NCBI GenBank assembly: GCA_965197635.1 | Contig: OZ240218.1 | Span: forward strand, 682,001 to 746,000 | Direction: 5' to 3' | Length of the DNA: 64,000 bases | Source: Bin87 sp965197635 | Lineage (GTDB): Bacteria; Chloroflexota; Dehalococcoidia; Lucifugimonadales; UBA3495 | Shown: positions 51,568-60,661 of the stretch, in pieces | Position numbering within the stretch: position 1 is the stretch's first letter | Layout: each line of letters opens with the position of its first letter | Made by a program: the position numbers and the translations under genes | The notes under the pieces: model-generated | Databases searched by the model: none | Told to the model about the DNA's origin: nothing | What the model saw: only the letters and a program-made list of their open reading frames with translations

Positions 51568-51894
51568 GTGATTGCCCAGGACCAGGAACCCGATTACATC
51601 CGGCTGGCGGAGGCATCTCCGGCAATGTTGTGCCGGGAGGCTCCGCCGGAAATACTGGAAGCGTGCGCGCTGGACAACGAGCCGACGCCCTTCCTGGAAC
51701 AGTTTTTCGAGGCGGGAATTCGCGCCCACGCCCGTAAGGAGCACGGGCGCGAGCTCCCGCAAATGTATGTCAACAACGCCATCCTGGTGTTGTGGCTGCG
51801 GGCCTGCCGCCTGTACACCAACGGGTTGCTGGGCTTAGCCGATCCCGACCTGGGAAAGCAATTCTTCTCCAGCGCGGATGCAACCCCTGATTGA
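51568..51894 (+). CDS. unknown protein downstream of the NHL-repeat gene
   Basis: Start GTG 51568, six bases after the NHL gene stop. The 108 residues have no recognised domain: a helical segment EAPPEILEACALD, FLEQFFEAGIRAHARKEHG, and ILVLWLRACRLYTNGLLG, which could be one amphipathic or membrane-associated helix. Co-transcribed with the NHL gene by position. Confidence 0.55.
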   Translation: MIAQDQEPDYIRLAEASPAMLCREAPPEILEACALDNEPTPFLEQFFEAGIRAHARKEHGRELPQMYVNNAILVLWLRACRLYTNGLLGLADPDLGKQFFSSADATPD

Positions 51895-51941
51895 GTTCAG
51901 CGCCGGTTTGACGGCAACCTGCTGCAGTACGCTACAATACC

Positions 51942-52313
51942 TTGAGGGCGCAGCGTACATCGCCGTCGTTTTCGGCCGTCTTGGGAGTACCGCAGTTGCT
52001 GACCTACTACTTTGACCAGCGAGACCGCCGCCGAGCGCGGGGCGAAGACCGGGCGGAAGCAGAGCGCCTACGCCGAGAGGAACGAGCAGAAGCGGAGCGG
52101 GTACGACGGGAAGAACGGGCGGAAGCGGAAAGGCGGCATCACGAGATGATGACCGCGCTGATCGCTCTATTGGAGCGGAACGGTCATGCGTCGTCAGATC
52201 AGTCAGAACTCATCGGGCAGTTGCAGCGGCGCATCGCTGACCTTGAAGCCGAGAATGCCCGCCTGAAAAACGACAGCGGGGAAAACCCGTCGCACGCCCC
52301 CGCGAGTGGATAA
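51942..52313 (+). CDS. coiled-coil protein with RREERAEAER repeats
   Basis: The start is uncertain: TTG 51942 is the first candidate, and TTG codons at 51981 and 51996 are alternatives. The 123-residue frame has three RREERAEAER-type repeats (about 36-65) and a second helix LQRRIADLEAENARLK. No family assigned. Its stop overlaps the SDR start (TAATG). Confidence 0.5.
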   Translation: MRAQRTSPSFSAVLGVPQLLTYYFDQRDRRRARGEDRAEAERLRREERAEAERVRREERAEAERRHHEMMTALIALLERNGHASSDQSELIGQLQRRIADLEAENARLKNDSGENPSHAPASG

Positions 52314-53152
52314 TGGCCAGCATACTGGACCCCAAAGCGTCCGGCGCCCGACGATTTGAAGGCCAGGTCGCCGTGGTCACCGGCGGCGGACAGGGCATCG
52401 GAGCGGCGACGGCCCGGCGGTTGGCCCAGGAAGGCGCGTCCATCATCATCGGCGATATGGTGTCCGAAACCTCCGAACGAGTCCGGACGGCGATCCGGCA
52501 ATTCGGCGGGCAGTGCGAAATCTCCCTGGGCAATCTCTCCCGGTGGGAGAACGCGGAGGCGTTGATGGCCGAAGCCCACGATGCCTTTGGCAAAATCGAC
52601 GTATTGGCCAACATTGCCGGCGGCACCATCTGGTTCCAGTCGTTCCAGTACTACACCCCCGACCAGATCCAGGCAGAGATTGACCGCAGCTTCTGGACCG
52701 CCATGTGGTGCTGCCGCGCCGCCCTGCCCTACATGATTGAGCAGGGTTCCGGCGCCATCGTGAACATCGCGACCCATGCCGTGACCGGCCGGTTCCGCGT
52801 GCCCTACGCCGCCGCCAAGGCCGGACAGATTGGCCTTACCACCTCGCTGGCACGGGAGGTTGCCCACCTGGGCATCCGGGTCAACTGCATCGCGCCCAGC
52901 GGGACGGCAGCTGATGACCGGGTGACTCCCCGCGACCACGGCGTGGCTGTCGTTCCGCCGGAACTGCCCGCCAGCGAGCGGGCCGATCAGGAGGAGTACC
53001 GCTCGGCCACGCGGAACTCAGAGATACCCATGGGCCGGCGCGGTGAAGCTGACGAACAGGCCGCGGCCATCGCCTTCCTGGCCTCCCACGACGCTTCGTA
53101 CATCACCGGCCAGGTGCTCGCGGTGGGCGGCGGCCAGCCCTACCCCTTCTGA
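52313..53152 (+). CDS. short-chain dehydrogenase/reductase
   Basis: The 279-residue protein has the nucleotide-binding VVTGGGQGIGAATARRL, IIIGDMVS, VLANIAGGTIW (NNAG equivalent), a Ser-region AIVNIATHAV, and the catalytic YxxxK in PYAAAKAGQIGLTTSLAREV, followed by INCIAPSG-type (RVNCIAPSG). The catalytic Ser position is Thr in the ATH motif, so the tetrad is slightly unusual. It oxidises or reduces an alcohol/ketone with NAD(P). Confidence 0.9.
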   Translation: MASILDPKASGARRFEGQVAVVTGGGQGIGAATARRLAQEGASIIIGDMVSETSERVRTAIRQFGGQCEISLGNLSRWENAEALMAEAHDAFGKIDVLANIAGGTIWFQSFQYYTPDQIQAEIDRSFWTAMWCCRAALPYMIEQGSGAIVNIATHAVTGRFRVPYAAAKAGQIGLTTSLAREVAHLGIRVNCIAPSGTAADDRVTPRDHGVAVVPPELPASERADQEEYRSATRNSEIPMGRRGEADEQAAAIAFLASHDASYITGQVLAVGGGQPYPF

Positions 53153-53171
53153 CGCTGTCGCTGCCGTTCGC

Positions 53172-53247
53172 GTCCTTATCGTGAGGACAGCAATCTCGCA
53201 GGGGCGTGGCGGCTGTCCAGATTGCTACCCTGGGCTCGCAATGACAA
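53172..53247. repeat. dispersed palindromic intergenic repeat, copy 2
   Basis: Inverted arms GTCCTTATCGTGAGGACAGC and (reversed) TTGTCATTGCGAGCCCAG, each leading to an inner AGCAATCT. More degenerate than the copies at 5019 and 54253. Confidence 0.55.
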
Positions 53248-53371
53248 ATCAGGCAGGCGTGAGTTGGTTCACGCGTTGCCGGGGACGCTGGGCGCATCTA
53301 TAATTCGTGAGGGATCAGTTTCCGTAACACTGCCTGTAGGAATACAGGGATGCCTACCGGGAGGTGGGATG

Positions 53372-54196
53372 ATGACTACTGCGAGAGTGAACGGGGCCGA
53401 GATTTATTATGAAGAGTCAGGGAGCGGACCGCCCATTATTCTTTCTCCGGGTGGCTTGCAGGGCGTTGCCAGCAGTTACCAGCCGGTGATTGAGAGTCTG
53501 TCCCAGGAGCACCGGGTGGTGGTGTACGACCGCCGCTTTGGCGGCCAGTCGCGCAGCCCGATGGTGGTGCAGACGTGGGAGATGGTGTGCGACGACGTGT
53601 TTGGCCTGATGGACACCTTGGGCATCGAGCAGGCTTATCTCGGCGGCGGCTCCTTTGGGGCGGCGATCTCCCTGGGCTGCGCCGTACGCCGTCCGGAGCG
53701 GGTGCGCGCCATCTTCCCCTCCAACATCGCGGGCGGGGTCATTTGCGACGCCTACTTGGCGGCCAAGTTGTTCAAGAGCATGGACCTGGCGGAGAACGAC
53801 AGCATCGCGTCGGTGGTGGACGCCTTCGACCCCGACGACCGCTTCTCGCCCTTCAGCCCCGAGTTGGCCCAGACCGATGCCGATTATCGGAAGAACCTGG
53901 AGGCCATGAACACCGAGGACTTCGTGCAGGTGATGCGGGACACCATCTACGCCTTGTTCGATGGGGCCTACCGGACCCTGGGAATGACCGAAAAGGCGCT
54001 GAAAAGCATTGCCGTCCCCGCGATGGTCATGCCGGGCAACAACGACGTTCACCCCAGGGGTTTGGCCGAAGCAGTGCACCGGCTGGTGCCCAACTGCCGC
54101 TGGGCCGAAGTCCGCCCCCACAGTGAGGAGCCGGAGAAGTACACCAAGCGGGTCCTCGGCTTCCTGGCCGAGGTGGAGGCTAACGGGCGCGGGTAA
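53372..54196 (+). CDS. alpha/beta hydrolase
   Basis: ATG 53372 has GGAGG seven bases upstream; ATG 53369 is too close. The 274 residues show GPPIILSPGGLQGVASSYQP (oxyanion loop), RVVVYDRRFGGQSRSP, nucleophile elbow GGGSFGAAISLG, MPGNNDVHPRG (acid) and a late His in RPHSEEPEKY. A soluble esterase-like enzyme; substrate unknown. Not closely related to the hydrolase at 38450. Confidence 0.85.
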   Translation: MTTARVNGAEIYYEESGSGPPIILSPGGLQGVASSYQPVIESLSQEHRVVVYDRRFGGQSRSPMVVQTWEMVCDDVFGLMDTLGIEQAYLGGGSFGAAISLGCAVRRPERVRAIFPSNIAGGVICDAYLAAKLFKSMDLAENDSIASVVDAFDPDDRFSPFSPELAQTDADYRKNLEAMNTEDFVQVMRDTIYALFDGAYRTLGMTEKALKSIAVPAMVMPGNNDVHPRGLAEAVHRLVPNCRWAEVRPHSEEPEKYTKRVLGFLAEVEANGRG

Positions 54197-54252
54197 CCTC
54201 GTGCACTTGGCCGGTCAAGCCGGACCATTATCGCACCAGGCTCTTTCGATTT

Positions 54253-54384
54253 TGTCATTGCGAGGAGCGAAGCCGTTCATCCTGAGCCTGTCGAAGGACG
54301 TAGCAATTTCGGCGCATCAGACAGTCTATCCTGCAAGTACAGGTGCATCGCTACGAGATTGCCACGCTACGCTCCCATGACAAA
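54253..54384. repeat. dispersed palindromic intergenic repeat, copy 3
   Basis: Ends TTTGTCATTGCGAGGAGCG and (reversed) TTTGTCATGGGAGCG; the middle holds a CCTGAGCCTGTCGAAGG block found in many bacterial genomes. Same family as the repeat at 5019. Confidence 0.75.
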
Positions 54385-54749
54385 CGAAAGGCCCTGATTA
54401 CCGCCCGCCCCGGATGCTCATTTAATCATTGCGGCCTACCGTTGCAACGCCACGCACGAAACCGTTGCACTGGAATGGTAGTGCGATGAACATGGCTCCG
54501 GGCGGCGAGCGCGAAACCCGGCACTGGACGGATCTATCCGAGTTGGGTTTCGCATCCGCTTTCGATTTCTTTGTGTCCCGCCCTCATAAATCCAGTCGTG
54601 CGTCCGGTTCGCGCACATTGGCGCCCAACGGCTCCCGCGGTCTGTCTCCCGGGACGGAGCCTGCGTCCTGTCCCATCTCGGAGCTGTCAACGGGATCGCA
54701 GATCAGGTCGCCTACTTAGCTGGAGCACGTTACGCCAGACCACCTACAA
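54385..54749. other. non-coding stretch, nothing recognised
   Basis: Open frames occur on both strands but show no family motif and no SD. No binding-protein gene for the ABC permease that follows is visible here. Confidence 0.5.
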
Positions 54750-56405
54750 ATGCTGTCAGTAGCGAAGCTTGCCGGGTCCATACCGCGCTTTCCATCGGCG
54801 TGGTTGTTTGCCGGCGTGTCCTGCCCGCCTGCCGTCGTGTGGGTCCCGGCCTTGGTCGTCGCGGCACTGCTGCTGACCGCTCCCGTGTACCTGGCGCTGC
54901 GCACGCTGGGCGCCGGCCCCGAGGCGGCTGATCTTATCTTCCGCACGCGCACGCTGTGGGTGGTGTTGCGGACGGTGGCTCTCATGGCCGCCGTCATGCT
55001 GGGCTGCGTCGTCATCGCCGCGCCGCTGGCGTGGCTCACCGTCCGCACCGATCTGCCGGCCCGGGGCTTCTGGCGCGTCGCCACCATGCTGCCGCTGGCG
55101 CTACCGTCGTACATTGTTGGGTTCGCCATCGCCGTGGGCCTGGGACCTCGCGGCATCCTGCAGGGCTGGCTGGAGGCTGCCTTCGGCCCGTTCTCCATAA
55201 CCATCGACCGCATCCCCAGCATCTATGGTTTCCCCGGCGCAGCGTTCACCCTGATCGTCATCAGCTTCCCTTACGTGCTGTTGCCGGTGCGCGCCGCCCT
55301 CTGGAACATGGACGTTTCGCTGGAGGAGTCTGCCCGCTCCCTGGGCCGCGACCGCTGGCAAACCTTTCGCAGTGTCACACTGCCGATGTTGCGCCCGGCC
55401 ATACTGGCCGGCGGCCTGCTCACCGCCCTTTACGCACTCAGTGATTTTGGCGCGGTGGCCATCATGCGCTATGAGACCTTCACCTGGAGCATCTTCATCC
55501 AGTACGGCGCAGCCCTGAACCGCACCCTGGCGGCCGCCTGGTCGCTGGCGCTCATCGTCCTGGCCCTGGCCGTGGTCTGGGGCGAAAATACTGCCCGCAA
55601 CGCCGGAGGAGGCCGCTACTACCTCAGCGGAGGCGGCGCTGCCCGCCTGCCGGAACCAATCCCTTTAGGTAGGTGGCGTTGGCCGGCTCTCGCCTACTGT
55701 GGAGTAGTCGTCCTGGTGTCGCTGGGCCTGCCGTTGGCCGTGCTGGTCTATTGGACGGTGCGCGGGATCGCGGCGGGCGAGCCTCTGGAACTGCTGTGGC
55801 GGGCGGCGGCCAACTCGGTGGGAGTTTCGGTTCTGGCCGCGTCGCTCACGGTAATTTGCGCCGCTCCCATCGCGGTGCTGGCGGTGCGCTACCCCGGCCC
55901 GTTCAGCCGGTGGCTGGAGCGGCTGGGATTTGTCGGATTCGCCCTGCCTGGCATCGTCATCGCTCTGGGTCTGGTGTACTTCGGCGCCAACTACGCCACC
56001 TGGCTCTACCAGTCCCTCGCCATGTTGGCCGTCGCCTACGTCACGCTTTTCCTTCCGGCGGCGGTGGGATCCCTGCGCACATCGCTGGTGCAGGTTCGCC
56101 CGGAGTTCGAGGATGCTGCCCGCAGCCTGGGGAAACCGCCTCTGGTTGTGCTGCTCAAGATCACCTTGCCCCTGATCCGGCCGGGCATTCTGACCGGGGC
56201 GGCGCTGGTGTTCCTCCTCACGATGAAGGAACTGCCGGCGACGCTCATACTCAGCCCCATCGGGTTCACCACGCTGGCGTCCTCCATCTGGGCCGCTGCC
56301 GAAGAAGCGTTCTTCGCCCGCGCCGCCGCGCCCGCCCTGCTGCTGGTGGCGGTCTCGTCGATCCCGTTGGCGCTGATCACCATGCGAGAGGAACGCCGGC
56401 AGTGA
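54750..56405 (+). CDS. ABC transporter permease with two fused membrane domains (Fe3+/FbpB-like)
   Basis: The 551-residue protein has about 12 membrane segments and two EAA coupling motifs: EESARSLGRDRWQTFRSVTL (about 192-211) and EDAARSLGKPPLVVLLKITL (about 450-470). Two EAA loops in one chain is the layout of ferric-iron permeases FbpB/SfuB and of thiamine ThiP. The ATPase and periplasmic protein genes are not adjacent, so the system is either split or partly lost. Confidence 0.88.
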   Translation: MLSVAKLAGSIPRFPSAWLFAGVSCPPAVVWVPALVVAALLLTAPVYLALRTLGAGPEAADLIFRTRTLWVVLRTVALMAAVMLGCVVIAAPLAWLTVRTDLPARGFWRVATMLPLALPSYIVGFAIAVGLGPRGILQGWLEAAFGPFSITIDRIPSIYGFPGAAFTLIVISFPYVLLPVRAALWNMDVSLEESARSLGRDRWQTFRSVTLPMLRPAILAGGLLTALYALSDFGAVAIMRYETFTWSIFIQYGAALNRTLAAAWSLALIVLALAVVWGENTARNAGGGRYYLSGGGAARLPEPIPLGRWRWPALAYCGVVVLVSLGLPLAVLVYWTVRGIAAGEPLELLWRAAANSVGVSVLAASLTVICAAPIAVLAVRYPGPFSRWLERLGFVGFALPGIVIALGLVYFGANYATWLYQSLAMLAVAYVTLFLPAAVGSLRTSLVQVRPEFEDAARSLGKPPLVVLLKITLPLIRPGILTGAALVFLLTMKELPATLILSPIGFTTLASSIWAAAEEAFFARAAAPALLLVAVSSIPLALITMREERRQ

Positions 56406-56407
56406 TG

Positions 56408-56431
56408 GCCTGATCAGCATATGCTGACCAG
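56408..56431. repeat. near-perfect 24-bp palindrome after the permease gene
   Basis: CCTGATCAGCAT and ATGCTGACCAGG pair at 11 of 12 positions without a loop. It begins just beyond the permease stop and could be a protein-binding site or the scar of a deletion. Confidence 0.45.
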
Positions 56432-57262
56432 GCGGGCTGAACTGCGCCGGCCGGCCGGTACCGGAAGTTGACGGCAAACCAGCCGGTTGACGCGGCTCCG
56501 CTCACCATCTTCGGCCTGCTGGGCGGGCCGTCGCTGCCAGGTTCTTCACTTACGCAGGTCCATCGGTGTCGGCAAAACCTGTGGTCGCTCCCAGCTGAAC
56601 TCTTCCCAGGCTGCCAAACTCTCGCGCGCAAACGGCGGCGGTAAAGCGGGCCGCGCGGGCGGCTCGGTGGTCGAAGTACGGCGGTCGTCGTTCAGCGGAA
56701 ATGTCCGCTGACCTGTTCGGCAAAATGTCAACTGTCTATGCCGGGATCGCATCAGATGCTGATGCCGTTAGTACCGGCAGACGGCACGTCGGTGGACTTT
56801 CAGCATCGACGTATCGTCTACGGTGTCTCTGTGTACACCCAACTCTATAGCCATCTTCCGGATGGACGTGGCGTCGAGCTTGGCCTTCTCACCGCATCCC
56901 ATCGAAGCTTACTACAGAAACGTCGGCCACCTGGGTGAAGTGGTCATTGTCATGGCGACCACGTCTTCATGGTCGATGCCGGAACCGTGGCCGTTCCCTG
57001 CGGCTACCATTGTCAGTGGCTTGGGTGCCGTGTCCCCAAGTTCACTGGCGCTCTCGGGGTCTGGCGACTGAATGGCGTTGACTGAGGAAAGTGACCGCCT
57101 CAAAGGCTACGGTGGGACCCAGAACTGAGGCCCGCATTCTCCGATTGGCGACCCAATTAGGATCTCTGTTGTTTTTCAGGGACTATAGGCCAGTTGATTA
57201 GGAGATTTGTCGTTGTCCAGCGATTCGGTCCGTTTAAATGGTAAGCGAAAATGTCCGGTCGG
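56432..57262. other. non-coding stretch of about 830 bases, nothing recognised
   Basis: Short open frames appear on both strands, none with an SD plus family motif. An ABC ATPase expected after the permease was searched for by eye and not found. Confidence 0.5.
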
Positions 57263-58820
57263 TTAGTCGGAGACGGTTGGAGATTTGCGTAGCGCCATCA
57301 GCTTGGCCCGTTCCTTGGCGCTGAGCCTTTTGGTGGGTGGTCGATCGGCGTAGGCGTACTTGCGCACGGTAACGCGAGAGATGCCCAACTCGAGGGCGAT
57401 GGCCCGCAGAGACAGCCCTTTCAGTTTGGCCTGTTGGATCGCTTTCCAGCGGGCCTTCTGGGTGGGCGTCGGTGTGCGCTCCCACGTTGCTGTGGTTCTG
57501 CCGACGGCATCTTTGACCGCAGTGGCATTGACCATTGCCTCGTCGATTTGGACCGGTTCCACCGCGGCCAGATGTCACTGCTGGGACTTGCCGATGTCGT
57601 AGTCTCCGACGCTACTGATGATCCGCTTCAGCTCAGGGCCGGGAGACCATGGGCTGACCGAGGCCCACCGCGCACCCATCCGTGGCGGCGGCTCCTGGGT
57701 AGCCACCGTGCGACCTTCGTACTTGATGATGACTTCGCCGTCGGAACGTTCCAACACCTCCACGCGCAGTCCGGCGTAGCTGGGGCGTCCTGATCGGGCA
57801 GCAGTTGCAGCACCCGCCAGTGATACTTCACGGTGTTGTCCAGTGCCACCTTGCGGGTGTCCTTGAAGCAGAGGGTCTCGGAGCGGCGCAGATCAGGGGC
57901 TACCGGACGGTAGGCGGGTTCGGGGTGTTCGGCCTGGACGGCAAACCAGGCGTTGAAACGAGGCAGGAAGTCTCGCAGCACGGCGGTGGCCTGATCGATG
58001 GTTCTGGCGTCAGCCAGGCGCAACTCGGTGACCAGGCGACCCTGGAAGGTTTCCGCCATGCGTTCCACCCAACCTTTGGCCTGGAGAGAGCGGGCGAAGA
58101 TCTGCCGGATCCCCAGTTCCGGCAAGGCACGGGTGAACTGAGTGGCTTCCGCAGCAGTCTCCCCTTTGCGGGCGTTGTGCTTGAACACGGCGTGGTGGTC
58201 GCTGTACAGCGCCAAGGGGTATGCTCCAGTCTTCGATCAAGCCCTCCAGCAGCATGAAGTAGCCCCGAGTATCCTCGCGTCCGAAACACGGCGTTGGACA
58301 CCACGCCGGTGGCATCGTCCACCGCCAGCAGCAGCACAAACTTCGGCCCTCGGTCCTCCCGCCAGGCATGACGACTGCCGTCCAGCTGTACCAGCAGCCC
58401 AGCCTGGGGCATCCGCTGGCGGCGAAAACGGTGCTGGGGCGAGCGCCGGCTGCGGGGACTGCCGATGCCAGCCTGGGTGAGAATGCGCCGCACGGTGGGC
58501 CGGCTCAAGTCGATCCCTTCCCGTTCCCGCAGCAACTCGGTGAGGTGAGTGTGGTTGGCGCCCTCGTAGCGCTGGCTGGCCAGTTCCACCACCGCGGCAG
58601 CCTCCGCGGCTGGGATAGCGTTGTGGGGTCCACGGCCGCGGTTGCCATGTGCCAGCGCGGCGGCGCCGTCTTTGCGATAGGCGGCCAGCATGCGGCGGGC
58701 GTGGCGCTGGGTCACTCCCAGCAGCTCGGCGGCCTGGTCGATGGGCACCTGGTATTCCAAAACGGAGTTGAGCACGGACAGTCTGGCTTGTTCTTTTTGG
58801 TTCAACGTCACATCCTTCAT
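57263..58820 (-). pseudogene. ISNCY-family transposase gene, broken by frameshifts and a stop
   Basis: ATG 58820 begins MKDVTLNQKEQARLSVLNSV, then HTH blocks ELLGVTQRHARRMLAAYRK and THLTELLREREGI, and a DDE Asp in LLVQLDGSRHAW. The frame changes near 58283, 58215 and 57780 (segments DTRGYFMLLEGL, YSDHHAVFKHNARKGETAAE, EVLERSDGEVIIKYEGRTV). A TGA near 57573 precedes a C-terminal HTH tail (GLSLRAIALELGISRVTVRKY) that ends at 57263. The IS1380 end lies three bases before the ATG and has removed the native upstream region. Confidence 0.85.
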
Positions 58821-60195
58821 AAGCCCAAATCCACCGAAGGGAGGTGGTGATGCCGAGGAGCAATGGATGAGAGGCACCGGACAGAGGGTGCGTGGCCTTG
58901 ATCCGCGCCAATGTGAGTGGGTGCAGGGTGCGGCCGGCGCGCACGGGGGATGTTGACGGCCGGCGGTGGCCGCGCTGGGCGAGGTTGCCAGGGTAGCATG
59001 TAGCCAGAGACGCCGGGAGACTGACCGGGCGCGAGTCTGCCAGGCAGTTGGGAGGTCTGGTGGAGGGTTCAGGCGCCCGCGGCAGTGTCACGGAGGGAGT
59101 GGCAGGGCACGCAACCGAGCCAGGGCGCCACTGAACTGGGTTTCCCAGGGCCAGTGCTGGGGAAGGTGCCGGGTGAGGCGGCGCGCCGAGCGGGTGAGGC
59201 GTCCGGCCAGGGAGAAGAAGCGCCGCCGGAGGGTCTTGGTGGTTACCACCTCCTGCTCACCCAGACCGAGGCGCGCGGTCCAGCGAGCCAGGTGGGCGGC
59301 GAAGTGGCCCGAGGGGAGATGGTCGAGGCCGACACCGTACTTCAGGTCGCGGATGGCATTCTCGATCTCGGCTTGGCGGCGATGGTCCGCCTCCAGTTCC
59401 AGGGTGTCCCCTCCCGGTCGGTGATGAAGCCGTGATGGGTGTAGCTGGCGAAAAGCGCCAGCTGGGAGCCGGGAGTGGGCTGCACCCTACGGACGATGAG
59501 CCGCACCGGCGCGGCGTCGGGCGCACTCTCGAAGGAGGTGTAGGTGGTTTCGGCCACGTCGGCGGCGCCGTCCATCCAGTAGGGTAGGGGCGTCCACTCT
59601 CTTTCGGGTATGGCCTCGATCAGGTTCCGCAGGGTGGCGTGCTGGCGGATGGTGATGGAGAAGCGGACATCCGTCCTGCGTCAGACGGCGACGATGGCGT
59701 GGGCGTAGAAGCCGCGGTCGGCCCGCACCGTGAGTGGTCCGGTGGGCCGGGTGCGCCATGCCGGGGCCACCGTCTCCCGCCGGAAGTGGGCCGCGCCCCG
59801 AGCCGTGTTGGCTCGGCCCTCGCGCAGCCGAGACATCAGCACGTCGCCGGTTCCGGCGGCGATTACCAGCAGCTCCCGACCCACCCGATCCAGCTGACGG
59901 ACGTGGCCCCAACGGAAGCTGCGCAGGAACGTCCCCAGGGTGGATGGAGCCTTGACCACGCAGCCGATGGCCCCAGCGGTCCCGCCGGTACGCAAAACGT
60001 TGGCGTCGTCAATGCAATCGCCTCCAGCCAGGGCGGAGGTCACCAGCGTCATCATCTTATCGCCGGTGTTGGCTCGGCTTGGGGCACGGCCCAGGTCAAG
60101 GTGCCTATGCATCAATTGAGACAGGCCCAGGTGCCGGGCCAGAGTGGCCGGAAGGATCAGCCCAACATGGTTGACCAGGCGGTGGTCGTCGAAGG

Positions 60196-60309
60196 GTAAC
60201 TGTTCAGAGTTGAGGGGATCTGAGGCCCATTCGGCCCGTTCCCAGCGGCCAGTCCAGCACAGAATGTCCGCCGCAAACCACCTCCGTCCCCTCAAACGTG
60301 AACAGTTAC
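60196..60309. mobile_element. 114-bp MITE-like insertion A with 8-bp target duplication
   Basis: Inverted termini GTAACTGTTCA and TGAACAGTTAC, extended imperfectly to 23 bases (20 matches). GTCGAAGG flanks it at 60188-60195 and 60310-60317. No coding capacity. Confidence 0.8.
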
Positions 60310-60317
60310 GTCGAAGG

Positions 60318-60481
60318 CAGGGCTATCGCATATGGGCAGTTTAATGCCCGTCATTCCTGCGAAAGCAGGAATCCAGTGTGTGAATTCGTTAATTACGCTT
60401 CCAGTTCGTTCATGCGATAGCCTTATGGACTCCGGCTTTCGCCGGAGTGACGGGGTTGTGATTTCATATGCGATAGCCCTG
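60318..60481. mobile_element. 164-bp MITE-like insertion B in the same target
   Basis: Perfect 17-bp inverted termini CAGGGCTATCGCATATG. ACGTCGAAGG flanks it at 60308-60317 and 60482-60491. Two internal hairpins (TTCCTGCGAAAGCAGGAA and CTCCGGCTTTCGCCGGAG) resemble REP-type repeats common in other bacteria. Confidence 0.8.
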
Positions 60482-60661
60482 ACGTCGAAGGCGATCTGGA
60501 TGCGGTCGGGGTGGTTACGTGGTAGCATCTATTGAGTGCTCCTTGTTTCTGGCTGGTTTTGTGTTCCAAAAACCATTATCCCAGAAGCAAAGGAGCACTC
60601 TCTTACCCCTGCGACCCGCCGCGACATTCATCTATTCGGTGGATTGGGGTTTAGGTTAATA

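Larger units (their letters stand above)
59088..60528 (-). pseudogene. IS1380 transposase, multiply disabled
   Basis: Begins at ATG 60528 (LPRNHPDRIQIAFD), is interrupted by insertions at 60196-60481, and resumes FDDHRLVNHVGLILP. Compared with copy 1 it lacks about 55 residues around 59875, including the first catalytic Asp block. A TGA follows HAIVAV near 59683 and a frameshift lies near 59400 (after DREG). The C-terminal part ENAIRDLKYGVGLDHLPSGH ends at 59088. Confidence 0.88.
58824..60649 (-). mobile_element. IS1380-family element, copy 2, decayed
   Basis: Terminal repeats CCCAAATCCACCGAA and (reversed) CCCCAATCCACCGAA bound a 1.8-kb element in the same orientation as copy 1. No clear target duplication. 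It carries an internal deletion, frameshifts and two MITE-like insertions, so it cannot move itself. Confidence 0.85.

Noticed and set aside
56487..56711. Frame containing GVGKT, possible ABC ATPase remnant after the permease
   Set aside because: No surrounding P-loop context, signature motif or Walker B; a five-residue match is chance.
58237..59091. 284-codon minus-strand frame spanning the IS1380/ISNCY junction
   Set aside because: Shadow frame created by the junction; the transposase motifs are in other frames.
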